From positions 217,226-281,225 of the forward strand of contig NZ_BSTQ01000015.1 of assembly GCF_030269605.1 (NCBI RefSeq): a stretch of 64,000 nucleotides of DNA. Reading direction: 5' to 3'. Positions 23,258 through 32,754 of this stretch are shown in pieces; the stretch's first letter is position 1; the number at the start of each line of letters is the position of its first letter. Below the pieces are notes generated by a model that saw nothing but the letters and a program-made list of their open reading frames with translations, did no database searches and was not told the origin of the DNA. The translations under genes and the position numbers were made by a program. The stretch is from Lentzea sp. NBRC 105346. GTDB lineage: Bacteria; Actinomycetota; Actinomycetes; Mycobacteriales; Pseudonocardiaceae.

Positions 23258-24526
23258 ATGCGAACTCTCCCCCCGGTTTTGCCGGCCGGACGCGGCGGGG
23301 TGCTGCCCCGCTCGGTGGTCATCCTGGTCGGCGCGGCGGCCGCGGTCGTCACGCTGGCCGGCGTCCAGGCGGTGGCCTGGTTGCTCGGACCGGTGTTCCT
23401 CGCGCTGGTCATCGTCGTCACGACGAGTCCGGTGCAGACGTCGTTGCGCCGCAGGGGATGGCCCCGCTGGCTCACCGGTGCCGTGCTCGTGGTGGTCGTG
23501 TACGCGGTGCTGCTGTCACTGTTCCTGGTCGTGCTCGTCTCACTGGCACAGCTGGCGGCGCTGTTGCCGGGGTACGTCTCGCGCGCGGACGAGCTCATCG
23601 CGCAGGCGACCTCGTTGCTCGGGCAGCTCGGGGTCGGCCCCGACGAGGTGCGCGCGGCGGCCCGGTCGCTCGACTTCGGGAAGCTGGCGGCACTCGCGGG
23701 CGGACTGCTCGCCGGCGTGACGGGGTTGCTCACCAACCTGGTGTTCCTGATCGCGCTGCTGCTCTTCCTGAGCACCGAGGCGACGTGGGCCGAGCAGCGG
23801 CTGGCCGCGGTGGCGGCCGACCGGCCGTGGATCACCGCGGCGCTGACCCGGTTCGCCGTCGGCACCCGGCGGTACATGCTCGTCACCACCGTGTTCGGGT
23901 TCATCGTCGCGGTACTCGACACGGGCGCTCTGTGGATCATGGGTGTCCCGGCGCCGTTGCTGTGGGGCGCGCTCGCGTTCGTCACGAACTACATCCCCAA
24001 CGTCGGGTTCGTGGTCGGCGTCGTGCCGCCCGCGCTGCTGGCCCTGCTCGACGGCGGGTGGCAGCGGATGGTCGTCGTGGTCGTCGTCTACATCCTGCTG
24101 AACTTCGTGGTGCAGTCGCTGATCCAGCCGCGGTTCGTCGCCGGATCGGTCGACCTGTCGACCGTCGTGACCGTGCTGGCGCTGGTGTTCTGGGCGTGGG
24201 TGCTCGGCCCGCTCGGCGCCGTGCTCGCCGTGCCCGCGACGCTGCTGGTGAAGGCGTTGTTCATCGACATCGACCCGCGCGTTCGGTGGGTCGCCGCGTT
24301 GATCGGCTCAAGCCAGAGTGTTGATGACGATCACGCTGGTGGCGATGAGAATGACGCCCCACAACGGATACGCGGGCAGGAAGGCGAGGTTGGCGACGGC
24401 GCACGCGGCGGCGAGGGCCACGGCGGCGCGGCCGCGGCCGGTTACACCGGCGGCGAGCAGCGCGAGACCGATGAGCAGGTGGATCCAGCCCCAGGCGGCG
24501 AGCCCGAGCGGCACCGGCAGGTGTGA
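23258..24526 (+). CDS. AI-2E family permease with run-on C-terminus
   Basis: 422 aa. About eight membrane segments, starting with VVILVGAAAAVVTLAGVQAVAWLL, and the family motif region PAPLLWGALAFVTNYIPNVGFVVGVVPPALLALL followed by NFVVQSLIQPRFVAGSVDLSTVV. Family members are putative exporters, including the AI-2 exporter TqsA, or Na+/H+ antiporters. The family domain ends near VRWVAALIGS (about position 24308). The frame then continues 72 codons antisense to the potassium-channel gene as low-complexity Gly/Asp/Glu sequence. Either the natural stop has been lost or the tail is truly translated. ATG 23258 gives a short basic N-terminus. Confidence 0.88.
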   Translation: MRTLPPVLPAGRGGVLPRSVVILVGAAAAVVTLAGVQAVAWLLGPVFLALVIVVTTSPVQTSLRRRGWPRWLTGAVLVVVVYAVLLSLFLVVLVSLAQLAALLPGYVSRADELIAQATSLLGQLGVGPDEVRAAARSLDFGKLAALAGGLLAGVTGLLTNLVFLIALLLFLSTEATWAEQRLAAVAADRPWITAALTRFAVGTRRYMLVTTVFGFIVAVLDTGALWIMGVPAPLLWGALAFVTNYIPNVGFVVGVVPPALLALLDGGWQRMVVVVVVYILLNFVVQSLIQPRFVAGSVDLSTVVTVLALVFWAWVLGPLGAVLAVPATLLVKALFIDIDPRVRWVAALIGSSQSVDDDHAGGDENDAPQRIRGQEGEVGDGARGGEGHGGAAAAGYTGGEQRETDEQVDPAPGGEPERHRQV

Positions 24527-24994
24527 CGTCGTGAAATACGCGGGGTTCAGCAACGCCACGAATCCCACCAGCAGCTCGAACCCGCCCAGCAGCACGGTCA
24601 TGACCGAGCCGGAGTTCGTCGGCTCCGGCTTCGGTTGTGGTGGCAACGGTTTGTGCTCGGCGCCGCGGGCGCGCTCGATGAACGTCGACGTGATCACCGC
24701 GGTGAGGATCGACACGAACGCGATCGACTCCAGCATGATCACCGCGCCCACGACCCGCCCGAGCGCGGTCGTGGGCACCACGTCGCCGTAGCCGACGGTC
24801 GTCACGGTCTGCAGCGCCCACCACAGGCCGGCGCCGAGCGTCGGGAAGTCGTGCGGGTCGAAGATCGTCGCGACGAGACCGCCCACGAGCACCGTCGCGC
24901 CGACCGACCACACGATCACGACCATCGCGCGCCAGACGGAGACCGGTCCCTCGGTGAACCGCCGGATCCGGCGGCGCAACGGCTGGAATCGCAT
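24308..24994 (-). CDS. Two-TM potassium channel fused to a DUF7144-like membrane domain
   Basis: 228 aa. The N-terminal half is a minimal K+ channel: TM1 AMVVIVWSVGATVLVGGLVATIF, pore helix LWWALQTVT, selectivity filter TVGYGD and TM2 VVGAVIMLESIAFVSILTAVI. After a Pro/Lys linker come about four more membrane segments ending in LAFLPAYPLWGVILIATSVIVI, with WGWIHLLIGLALLAAGV, which is the pattern of DUF7144 family membrane proteins. No RCK or cyclic-nucleotide domain follows. The fusion is unusual. The 3' end lies under the run-on part of the AI-2E frame. Confidence 0.85.
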   Translation of the reverse strand: MRFQPLRRRIRRFTEGPVSVWRAMVVIVWSVGATVLVGGLVATIFDPHDFPTLGAGLWWALQTVTTVGYGDVVPTTALGRVVGAVIMLESIAFVSILTAVITSTFIERARGAEHKPLPPQPKPEPTNSGSVMTVLLGGFELLVGFVALLNPAYFTTSHLPVPLGLAAWGWIHLLIGLALLAAGVTGRGRAAVALAAACAVANLAFLPAYPLWGVILIATSVIVINTLA

Positions 24995-25866
24995 TCACAT
25001 CACCTCGGAGAAGTGTGCCCCAGAACAGCCCAGGCCACCGTTGGCGCGCCACGGGGTTAACCCTGCGCGGATGAGCGAGTCAGCCCCCGGTGCCCCAAGG
25101 CTCCGGCAAAGTCGTTGGGCCTGGATGCCGGTGTTTGGTGGGAAGAGGGCCGCTGCGCGGCGCTTGAAACGCCGCTGCGCGGCGACACGAGCGGGCCTCC
25201 TTCGTCGGCGCGCTCGTACCGGAAAGCCGGTTGGCCGCCGTTGTGGTCCCGATCCGGCCCAGACCTGCGTTGTGTGGGTGCGGTGGGCTGCGTGGCCGGG
25301 ATGAGGTGGTCCGAGTTGCTCATCCCGACCCTGCCCGCAGCGCCGCACACCCAGCCCAGTTGATCACGCGAGTCGAACACCACGTAAAGAACGATCGAAT
25401 GTTCACGCTCTCATCGGACAAACCAGACGCGCGCAAGATCGTTGATCTTCGCGAGGGGAACATTTGGGACGTCCAGCGTCACAAAGTCGCCCCTCGCAAA
25501 ACGTGAGAGCGCTCCCAACGGTGATCAAGCAGCCCGCCGAAGCAGAATCGCCGGAATCCGGGCACCAGGAGCCCGCGAACGGCAGGCGAGCCAAGCCGCC
25601 CCTGCCCCGTGCCCGAGCGGTCGCCGATTCCCGCTGCTGTGCGGGAGGTTCCGCCGGACCGACTGTCTCAACAGGGCGAAACACGCGCGGGTGAGCGGGA
25701 AGTTGTCGGCACCGTGAAAGCTCTGTCGGAATCCGTGGTCGTCGAGGTGTCGGACGGCGGCGTCGGCGGCGCCGATCTGTCGAAAGCCCGCCTTGTGGCG
25801 GCACCACGGTACGTGCGACGTTCCAGGATGTGGGAGAACCCTTTGTGGCGCCGATAGATTCCGCCC
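24995..25866. other. Long intergenic region with one copy of the 108-bp palindromic element
   Basis: 872 bp without a gene I can support. Short frames on both strands show Arg/Pro/Ser-rich compositions typical of non-coding high-GC DNA. It contains a direct repeat CGCTGCGCGGCG near 25151 and 25174, and the element at 25405-25512. The last 150 bp before the molybdoenzyme gene include a 47-codon GTG frame (25714-25857) that may be a gene remnant. Confidence 0.5.
25405..25512. repeat. MITE-like palindromic element, copy 1
   Basis: 108 bp bounded by CGCTCTCA (25406-25413) and TGAGAGCG (25504-25511) as terminal inverted repeats. Inside are the hairpin AAGATC-GTT-GATCTT (25435-25449) and a second, imperfect stem (25451-25468 with 25480-25497; GCGAGGGG pairs with CCCCTCGC). 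The right end forms TGAGAGCGCTCCCA. It is homologous to the element at 33365-33472, with weaker similarity extending about 45 bp to the left and 25 bp to the right. Confidence 0.8.
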
Positions 25867-27009
25867 ATGATCTCGCGGCGCAGTCTCATGTTGGCGACGG
25901 CGGGCGTTGCCCTGATGCCCGGTAGGGCGCTGGCAGCGGAACCCGGCCCGATCGTGAAGCCGTTGCCGCCCGAGTACTTCACCGTCCACGGCACCAACGC
26001 CGAGATGAAGTGGACAGCGCTTTCCGGGCACGTGATCCCGAACGACCGGTTCTTCGTACGCAACCACACCCGCACGCCGGTCATCGACGCCGCCACGTGG
26101 CGGTTACGGGTGCACGGCAACGGTGTGCGCAGGCCGCTGGAGCTGACGTATCGGGACCTGCGTGCGCTGCCGTCGTGCACGGTCGAGACTGTGATCGAGT
26201 GCGCTGGCAACGGCCGCAGTTTCTACACCTCCCAGCAGGGCCAGGCGGTCGCGGGCACGCCGTGGAAGCTCGGCGCGGTCGGCCTCGCCCGGTGGCGCGG
26301 CGTGCGGCTGTCGACCGTGCTGCGGCTCGCCGGTCTGCGCCACGACGCGGTCGACGTGCTGCCGGTCGGCCTCGATCCCGAGTATGTGACCGGTGGCGTC
26401 AACCTGGGTCGCGTGCGCCGGCCGTTGCCGGTCGAGAAGGCGTTGGACGACACGCTGATCGCGTACGAGATGAACGGTGAGCCGCTGCCGCCCGATCACG
26501 GTTTCCCCGCACGGCTGGTGGTTCCGGGGTGGATCGGCATCGCCAGCATCAAGTGGCTCGGCGAGCTCGAGGTCGCGACCACGGCGCTGGACTCGCCGTG
26601 GGACACGCAGTACTACCGGATGGTCGGGCCGACGTATCCGGCCGAGGGCACGCTCGTCACGACGCAGGTGACCAAGAGCGCGTTCGAGCTGGCGTGGGGC
26701 GCGACGCTGCCGCTGGGCAGGCAGGTACTGACCGGCCGATCGTGGTCGCCGGACGGACGGGTGCGGCGCGTGGACGTGAGCACCGATGGCACGACGTGGC
26801 GCCGCGCCGTCCCGACCTCGTCCGGGCACGGGTGGCTGCAGTGGCAGGTCCCGTTCCACCCCGCGGCACCAGGTCAGTACGAACTCCGTGCTAGGGCCAC
26901 GGATTCGCGTGGTGTCGCCCAGCCGGACGTCTCGCCGCTCAACACGCAGGGCTACCTCTTCGGTGCGGTCGTCCGGCATCCCGTCAATGTCGTGCAACCT
27001 TCTGACTGA
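25867..27009 (+). CDS. Tat-exported sulfite-oxidase-type molybdoenzyme
   Basis: 380 aa with a twin-arginine signal (ISRRSLMLATAGVALM, cleavage near ALAAEP). The Moco domain carries the molybdenum-ligand cysteine in VIECAGNGR and the pattern RFFVRNHTRTPVID. GWIGIASIKWLGELEV and a C-terminal Mo-co dimerisation Ig-like domain (WSPDGRVRRVDVSTDGTTWRRA) follow. This is the fold of sulfite oxidase and related sulfoxide/nitrate-processing enzymes. No cytochrome b5 domain is fused, so it hands electrons to an external carrier. It lies 46 bp upstream of the subtilase gene. Confidence 0.93.
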   Translation: MISRRSLMLATAGVALMPGRALAAEPGPIVKPLPPEYFTVHGTNAEMKWTALSGHVIPNDRFFVRNHTRTPVIDAATWRLRVHGNGVRRPLELTYRDLRALPSCTVETVIECAGNGRSFYTSQQGQAVAGTPWKLGAVGLARWRGVRLSTVLRLAGLRHDAVDVLPVGLDPEYVTGGVNLGRVRRPLPVEKALDDTLIAYEMNGEPLPPDHGFPARLVVPGWIGIASIKWLGELEVATTALDSPWDTQYYRMVGPTYPAEGTLVTTQVTKSAFELAWGATLPLGRQVLTGRSWSPDGRVRRVDVSTDGTTWRRAVPTSSGHGWLQWQVPFHPAAPGQYELRARATDSRGVAQPDVSPLNTQGYLFGAVVRHPVNVVQPSD

Positions 27010-27054
27010 CTAGGGAGTGTCCATGGTGATTGCTTTTCACCATGGGGAGGACAC

Positions 27055-30000
27055 GTGCGTCTTGCACGATGTTTAGTGATCACCGCGCTGGCCGCGACAG
27101 GCCTTGTCGCACCAGCTGCCAACGCGGCGCCGAGCACTCAGGAAAGACCTCGCACGATCACGCTGATCAGCGGCGACAAGGTGATCGTCGACGCCAAAGG
27201 AGCACTGGTCGGCACCGAGGGGCGACCGGGCATGTCGTTTGTCCGGTACGTCGCGGACGGCCACCAGTTCGTGGTGCCCGAGGACGCGTTGCCGCTGCTG
27301 CACGACGACCGGATCGACAAGCGGTTCTTCGACGTCACGGCGTTGCTGGACTTCGGCTACGAGGACGCCAGGATCGACCGGATCCCCGTGCTCGGCGACG
27401 GGGCCAGGGCGGCGAGTACGGCCAAGGTGGATGCCAAGCGGCAGTGGGGTGGTCTGCTGCGGAGCACCGGCAAGGTCTGGCTCGACGGCCGGGCCAAGCT
27501 GACGCTCAACGAGAGCGTGCCGCTGGTGAACGCACCGCAGGCGTGGCAGCAGGGCTTCGACGGTACGGGCGTCACGGTCGCAGTCCTCGACACCGGCTAC
27601 GACCAGGGTCACCCCGAGCTGAAGGACGTCGTCGCCACCAGCAGGGACTTCACCGGGCTCGGCATCCAGGACACCAACGGCCACGGCACGCACGTGGCGT
27701 CCACGATCGCCGGTCGCGGCGCGAAGTACACGGGCGTCGCGAAGGGGGCGAAACTCGCGGTCGGCAAGGTCTGCGAGGAGTTCGGCTGCCAGGAGAGCGC
27801 CATCATCGCCGGCATGGAGTGGGCCGCCCGCGAGGTGAAGGCGAAGGTCGTCAGCATGAGCCTCGGCGGTGACCAGTCCGACGGCACGGACCCGTTGTCG
27901 CAGGCCGTGAACCGGCTGTCGAACGAGACCGGCGCGCTGTTCGTCATCGCCGCGGGCAACTCGGGGCAGTACCGCAAGGTGTCGTCACCCGCGTCGGCGG
28001 ACGCGGCGCTCGCCGTCGCCAACGTGACCAAGCAGAGCCGGCTCAACGAGAGCTCCTCGCTCGGACCGCGGCTCGGCGACTTCGCGGTGAAGCCGGACAT
28101 CGCCGCGCCGGGCACGGACATCGTCGCCGCCCGCGCGAAGGACACGCTGCCGGAGCAGGCCGTGGACGAGCTGCACGCCCGGCTGACCGGCACGTCGATG
28201 GCGACCCCGCACGTCGCGGGCGCGGCGGCGATCCTGGTGCAGCAGCACCCGGCGTGGACCGCGGGCGAGCTCAAGGCGCAGCTCATGTCCACCACGAAGA
28301 AGTTGGACAACCGGCCGGACCAGGCGGGTACCGGGCTGCTCGACGCCGGCCGGGCCTCCGGGCAACAGGTCCGCGTGGACACCGGAAGCGTCTCGTTCGG
28401 GATCCTGGAGTGGCCGCACACGTCGCCGAAGTCGAAGACGATCACCTACCGCAACGACGGCGACCAGCCGATCACGCTGCAGGTGTCGTTGCCGCTCAAC
28501 GACTTCAGCCTCTCTGCGAGCTCGGTCACCGTCCCCGCGCACGGCACCGCGCCGCTGACCGTCTCGGTCGACGGGCGCAAGGGGCTCGGCAAGTTCTACG
28601 GCCTGCTGACCGCCGAGGGACCGGGCACGAGGCTCGTGACCGCCGTGGGCGCGTACGTCCAGGAGGAGCGGCACACGCTCGACGTGACCGTCACCGGCCG
28701 CGACGGCAAGCCCGCCGCCGGCGAGTACCTGCTGGCGATCAACCGCACGACGGGCGAGAGCACGGCGATCGGGCTGGACGCCGCCGGCAGGAGCAGCGCC
28801 AAGCTGCCCGCCGCCGACTACGCCATCCTCAGCCGGATCAAGCAGTACGACGAGGCCAGGCACTGGCTGGCCCCGGCAAGCGCGACCGACATCGCCGGAC
28901 AGGTGTCCCTCGCGCAGGACGCCACCGTGGTGATCGACACGCGGACCGCGCAGCCGATCAAGGTGGACGTGGGCGACCCGCGGGTGCGGGTGGTGCACCG
29001 CGAGTACGAGATGGCGGTGCCGATGGCGGCGGGCAAGAACTCCGGGTTCAGTGGGCCGCTGTTCGGCGCCACCGACGTGTACGGGCTCAAGTTCGGTGCC
29101 GATGTGCCGCAGCTGCGATACGAGACGCTGGTCAAGGCCGCCGTGCCTCGGGTCGCGATCAGCGGGGCGTACGACTTCCCGGTCGGTTTCTTCTCGGCCA
29201 GTCCGCCCGTGTCCGGCAAGCAGTCCTACCGGGTCGCGCTGCCCGAGGGTGACGTGCGGGGCGCGTTGGTCGTGCTGCAGCTCAAGGACGGCGAGGAGTG
29301 GCAGATCCCCGCGCACGCGCAACGTCTGAAGGACGCGGGTGCCGCGGCGGTGCTGCAGGTGGGCCCGATCCCGTTGCCGCTCGACCAGCAGACCGCGCTG
29401 CCCGTGATCTGGGCACCGCAGCGGCTCGCCGCCGGGCTCGTGGGTGATCTCGTCGCGGGTAAGCCGGTGTCGCTGACTGTCACGGGAACGGAGACGTCTC
29501 CCGTCAGTTACAACCTTTTCTATCCGGAACAGGCCCTGCCGGTGGGTAAGACCTATTCACGCGGGCAGGTGGCCGAGGTCAAATCGCGCTACCACATGGG
29601 CGGTGCGGACGGCCTGGTCGCGCAACGCGTGCACCCGGCGGTCGAGGGCACGCCGGCGCGGATGAACGTGCTGCTCGACGAGTGGCTGCTCGCACCGGCC
29701 GCGCGCACCGAGTACTACTCGGCGGGCCACGGGATCGGCTGGTACCGCGAGGTCACCATCGGCCGCATGTTCGGCGGCGACGCGCGGGACCCGCTCGTCG
29801 GCAACTGGAGCGAGCAGCGGATCTTCCGGTTCCGGCCGGGGGAGAAGACGTCCCTGTCGTGGAACGCCGGGGTGTCCGCGCCGCGGTTCGGCGCGCCGGA
29901 GGGTGGCTACGCGTCGTGGGGCAAGAACCTTCTGGTGCGCGAGGGTGATCAGATCTCCGGGCAGCTGTCGGTGTTCTCGGCCGGTGACGCGCTGGAGAGC

Positions 30001-30444
30001 TGGGTGCGGACCGGCTGGGGCACGCTGACGCTCAGCCGTGACGGTCAGTCGCTCGGCATGTCGCCGCGTCCCTGGGACGGTTCGTGGTCCGTGCCTTCGG
30101 GATCGGGGCGCTACGAGCTGGCGTTGTCGGCCGAACGCGGGGGACCGCCGCAGATCGGGCTCTCCACCCGTATCGATACGAAGTGGGGCTTCACGTCCTC
30201 GGCTTCGGAGGTGTTGCCGTTGTTGCAGGTCGCGTACGACGCACCGCTCGACCTCCACAACTCCGCGCGCGCCGGTGCGCCGCTGCCGATCAGGTTCACC
30301 TTCCCGAGGCAACCTGGGGCGGGCCGATCTACGGTGCGTGAGTGGAGGCCTGGGCGTCCTATGACGACGGTGCCAACTGGGTTCCCGTGCACGGATTCGT
30401 TGCTCCAGGCGGGAAACCCGGCGGCTTCGTGTCACTGCGGGTGA
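27055..30444 (+). CDS. Secreted S8 (subtilisin-family) serine peptidase, 3' end frameshifted
   Basis: GTG 27055 with GGGGAGG 5-6 nt upstream. A signal peptide ends near ANAAPS, then a propeptide (TITLISGDKVIVD, FDVTALLDFGYED) and the catalytic domain with D179 (AVLDTGYDQGHPEL), H210 (NGHGTHVAS) and S381 (GTSMATPHVAGAA). Large C-terminal beta-rich regions follow, including an Ig-like segment and a carboxypeptidase-regulatory-like segment (DVTVTGRDGKPAAGEYLLAI). From about 30300 the frame changes to nonsense and stops at 30444; the real C-terminus continues in another frame to 30512 (see next entry). The catalytic part is intact, so a secreted protease may still be made, lacking about 70 native residues. 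Confidence 0.9.
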   Translation: MRLARCLVITALAATGLVAPAANAAPSTQERPRTITLISGDKVIVDAKGALVGTEGRPGMSFVRYVADGHQFVVPEDALPLLHDDRIDKRFFDVTALLDFGYEDARIDRIPVLGDGARAASTAKVDAKRQWGGLLRSTGKVWLDGRAKLTLNESVPLVNAPQAWQQGFDGTGVTVAVLDTGYDQGHPELKDVVATSRDFTGLGIQDTNGHGTHVASTIAGRGAKYTGVAKGAKLAVGKVCEEFGCQESAIIAGMEWAAREVKAKVVSMSLGGDQSDGTDPLSQAVNRLSNETGALFVIAAGNSGQYRKVSSPASADAALAVANVTKQSRLNESSSLGPRLGDFAVKPDIAAPGTDIVAARAKDTLPEQAVDELHARLTGTSMATPHVAGAAAILVQQHPAWTAGELKAQLMSTTKKLDNRPDQAGTGLLDAGRASGQQVRVDTGSVSFGILEWPHTSPKSKTITYRNDGDQPITLQVSLPLNDFSLSASSVTVPAHGTAPLTVSVDGRKGLGKFYGLLTAEGPGTRLVTAVGAYVQEERHTLDVTVTGRDGKPAAGEYLLAINRTTGESTAIGLDAAGRSSAKLPAADYAILSRIKQYDEARHWLAPASATDIAGQVSLAQDATVVIDTRTAQPIKVDVGDPRVRVVHREYEMAVPMAAGKNSGFSGPLFGATDVYGLKFGADVPQLRYETLVKAAVPRVAISGAYDFPVGFFSASPPVSGKQSYRVALPEGDVRGALVVLQLKDGEEWQIPAHAQRLKDAGAAAVLQVGPIPLPLDQQTALPVIWAPQRLAAGLVGDLVAGKPVSLTVTGTETSPVSYNLFYPEQALPVGKTYSRGQVAEVKSRYHMGGADGLVAQRVHPAVEGTPARMNVLLDEWLLAPAARTEYYSAGHGIGWYREVTIGRMFGGDARDPLVGNWSEQRIFRFRPGEKTSLSWNAGVSAPRFGAPEGGYASWGKNLLVREGDQISGQLSVFSAGDALESWVRTGWGTLTLSRDGQSLGMSPRPWDGSWSVPSGSGRYELALSAERGGPPQIGLSTRIDTKWGFTSSASEVLPLLQVAYDAPLDLHNSARAGAPLPIRFTFPRQPGAGRSTVREWRPGRPMTTVPTGFPCTDSLLQAGNPAASCHCG

Positions 30445-30512
30445 CGGCTGTTGATACGGATGGGAACACGGTCGACCAGACCGTGCTGAGGGCGTACCGC
30501 CTGCGCCCGTAA
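30303..30512 (+). pseudogene. Detached C-terminal end of the S8 peptidase
   Basis: In the frame of 30303 the sequence reads PEATWGGPIYGA, then TGA at 30339-30341, then VEAWASYDDGANWVPVHGF, on to DTDGNTVDQTVLRAYRLRP and TAA at 30512. This is coherent with the preceding domain (PIRFTF...). One indel near 30297-30303 and one in-frame stop are therefore needed to separate it from the main gene. Confidence 0.75.
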
Positions 30513-30542
30513 CCCCGGAGTCCGGGTTTCGTTGAGATTTCT

Positions 30543-32744
30543 ATGACGACCCGTGACGATGCTGTCTCGGATGGACTGGCGCGGCGACATTTCCTGACGT
30601 TGCTCGTCGCCGCGCCGGTCCTCACGATCGCGGTTCCCGGCACCGCTTCGGCGGTCATCCCGACATTGCCGCAGCCCGCCGAGATCCGGGATCTCGGCGA
30701 AATCCTGATCCTCGCCGGAACACCCACGGCCGGTGCACTGGCCGTGCTGGAGGTCGGTGCCGACGGGATCGTCACACTCGAGCTGCCGCGCGCCGAGGTC
30801 GGTCAGGGCATCACGACCGCGACCGCGATGCTTGTAGCCGAAGAGCTCGACCTGCCGTTGTCCCGGGTCCGCGTCCGGTTGGCCGATGCCCGGCCCGAGC
30901 TGCTGTTCAACCAGCTCACCGGCGGTTCCAACACGATCCGCTCGGTGTACGACCCGGTCCGGCACGCCGCGGCCGCCGCCCGCGCCCGGCTGCTCGCCGC
31001 GGCCGCGAAGCAGGAGGGCGTAGACGCCTCCCGACTGTCCACACGGGACGGTTCGGTGATCCTGCCGGACGGCCGCGCGATCGCCTACGGCCTGCTGACC
31101 TCCGCGGCCGCTTCCCTGACCGGCGTGTTCGCCGCGCAGCCGAAACCCGAGTCGGAACACAAACTCGTGGGCACGGCGCAGTCGCGGATCGACGCGCGCG
31201 CCATGGTCACCGGACAGTTCAAGTACACCCTCGACCACGACGTGCCAGGCGCGATGCCGACCGTTGTGCGCCGCCCGCCGACGATCAACGGTTCGGTTCG
31301 CTCCGTCGACTCGGCTGTCGCGGAGAAGATGCCGGGCGTGCTGGCAATCGGTGTGGTGCCAACGGGTGTGGCCGTGGTCGCCGAGACGTTCGGCCAGGCG
31401 ATGGCGGCCCGCGACGCGCTGAAGGTCACCTGGAATCCGGGCACGATCGACTCACTGTCCGATGTGGACATTCGTGCCAAGCTGCACGCCGCAGCGTTGC
31501 CGTTCGTCGTGCCGCCGCTGCTGACGCAGCACGTGGACGCGGAGTTCGACTTCGCGTTCGTCAGCCACGCGCCGATGGAGACGAACTCGGCGATCGCCGA
31601 CGTGCGCGCCGACCGCGCGGAGATCTGGGCGGGCCTGAAGTCGCCGATCGTGGCGCAGCAGACGATCGCCGCCGCGGTCGGACTGCCCGAGTCGGCGGTC
31701 ACCGTGCACGTGGTCCAGGGCGGCGGCTCGTTCGGCCGCAGGCTGTTCTTCGACGGCGCGCTGGAGGCCGCGCAGATCTCGAAGGCCCTGAACCGGCCGG
31801 TGAAACTCATGTGGTCGCGCACCGACGACATGCGCCACGGCCGCGCGCGTCCCGCCACGCACCACAAGCTGCGCGCGACGTTCGGGCTGGGGAACGTCCT
31901 GACGTTCGAACACCGCGTCGCCGCGGTCGAGACCGACTTCCGGCACGGCTTGGGTGAGGTTTTGACCGCTACCGCGGCATCGTTGCCGGTGGGCGGCAAT
32001 CTCTCCTTCGCCCAGACGGTGTTCCTGACGACGGTGAATGTGCCCTACAACTTCGGTGTCGTGACCTCGTTGCTCAACGAGGTGCCGCTGAAGATGCACA
32101 CGGCGGCGTGGCGTTCGGTCTACTCGGCGAACACCCGTGGCGCGGAGGAGATCCTGGTGGACGAGCTGGCCGCGCGCATGGGCAAGGACCCGGTAGCGTT
32201 CCGCCGCGAGTTCCTCAAGACCGCGCGGCAACGCGCGGTCCTGGACAAGGTCGCGTCGGCCGGCCAGTGGGGCCGTTCTCTCCCACGTGGCTTCGCGCAG
32301 GGCGTGGGTTTCCACGACGAGTACCAGTCCTGCACGGCGTGCCTGGTCGAGATCGACGCCCGTGACCCCAAGGCACCGCGGGTGGTGAAGGCCGTGATCG
32401 CCGTGGACGTAGGCCGGCCGATCAACCCGCGCGGCCTGCAGGCCCAGATGCTGGGTGGCCTGACGGACGCGATCTCCACGACGTTGCGCGCGGGTCTGCA
32501 CATCGACCGCGGCCTGCCGCTGGAGGGCTCTTACTCGCAGTTCCACTACGCGCGCCAGAAGGACGCGCCGCTGGACGTGCAGATCCACGTCATGCCCGCC
32601 ACCGGCTCGCCGGGCGGTGCCGGCGAACTCGGCGTGCCCGCGGCGGTCGGCGCCATCGCCAACGCCTACGCGCGGGCCACCGGTATCGCGCCGCGCAGCT
32701 TCCCGATCATCTTCCCCGTCGACTTCGAGCCGTTCCCGCGCTGA
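30543..32744 (+). CDS. Xanthine-dehydrogenase-family molybdopterin-binding subunit (isoquinoline 1-oxidoreductase beta type)
   Basis: 733 aa. An N-terminal Tat-like signal (ARRHFLTLLVAAPVLTIAV, cleavage near TASA) targets export with the folded cofactor. The Moco subunit motifs are present: VELPRAEVGQGITTATAMLVAEEL-like start, LTGGSNTIRS, VQGGGSFGRRLFFDGALEAAQ, MHTAAWRSVYSANTRGAEEILVDELA and near the end PPATGSPGGAGELGVPAAVGAIANA-like residues including the catalytic Glu of GAGELG. IorB-type enzymes hydroxylate N-heterocycles or oxidise aldehydes and use a small 2Fe-2S subunit but no FAD subunit. The partner is the next gene, 10 bp downstream. Confidence 0.93.
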   Translation: MTTRDDAVSDGLARRHFLTLLVAAPVLTIAVPGTASAVIPTLPQPAEIRDLGEILILAGTPTAGALAVLEVGADGIVTLELPRAEVGQGITTATAMLVAEELDLPLSRVRVRLADARPELLFNQLTGGSNTIRSVYDPVRHAAAAARARLLAAAAKQEGVDASRLSTRDGSVILPDGRAIAYGLLTSAAASLTGVFAAQPKPESEHKLVGTAQSRIDARAMVTGQFKYTLDHDVPGAMPTVVRRPPTINGSVRSVDSAVAEKMPGVLAIGVVPTGVAVVAETFGQAMAARDALKVTWNPGTIDSLSDVDIRAKLHAAALPFVVPPLLTQHVDAEFDFAFVSHAPMETNSAIADVRADRAEIWAGLKSPIVAQQTIAAAVGLPESAVTVHVVQGGGSFGRRLFFDGALEAAQISKALNRPVKLMWSRTDDMRHGRARPATHHKLRATFGLGNVLTFEHRVAAVETDFRHGLGEVLTATAASLPVGGNLSFAQTVFLTTVNVPYNFGVVTSLLNEVPLKMHTAAWRSVYSANTRGAEEILVDELAARMGKDPVAFRREFLKTARQRAVLDKVASAGQWGRSLPRGFAQGVGFHDEYQSCTACLVEIDARDPKAPRVVKAVIAVDVGRPINPRGLQAQMLGGLTDAISTTLRAGLHIDRGLPLEGSYSQFHYARQKDAPLDVQIHVMPATGSPGGAGELGVPAAVGAIANAYARATGIAPRSFPIIFPVDFEPFPR

Positions 32745-32754
32745 AGGAGTTTCC

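Noticed and set aside
25115..25363. Short frames in the 25 kb gap on both strands
   Set aside because: No domain, no ribosome-binding site, and direct repeats in the DNA explain the composition.
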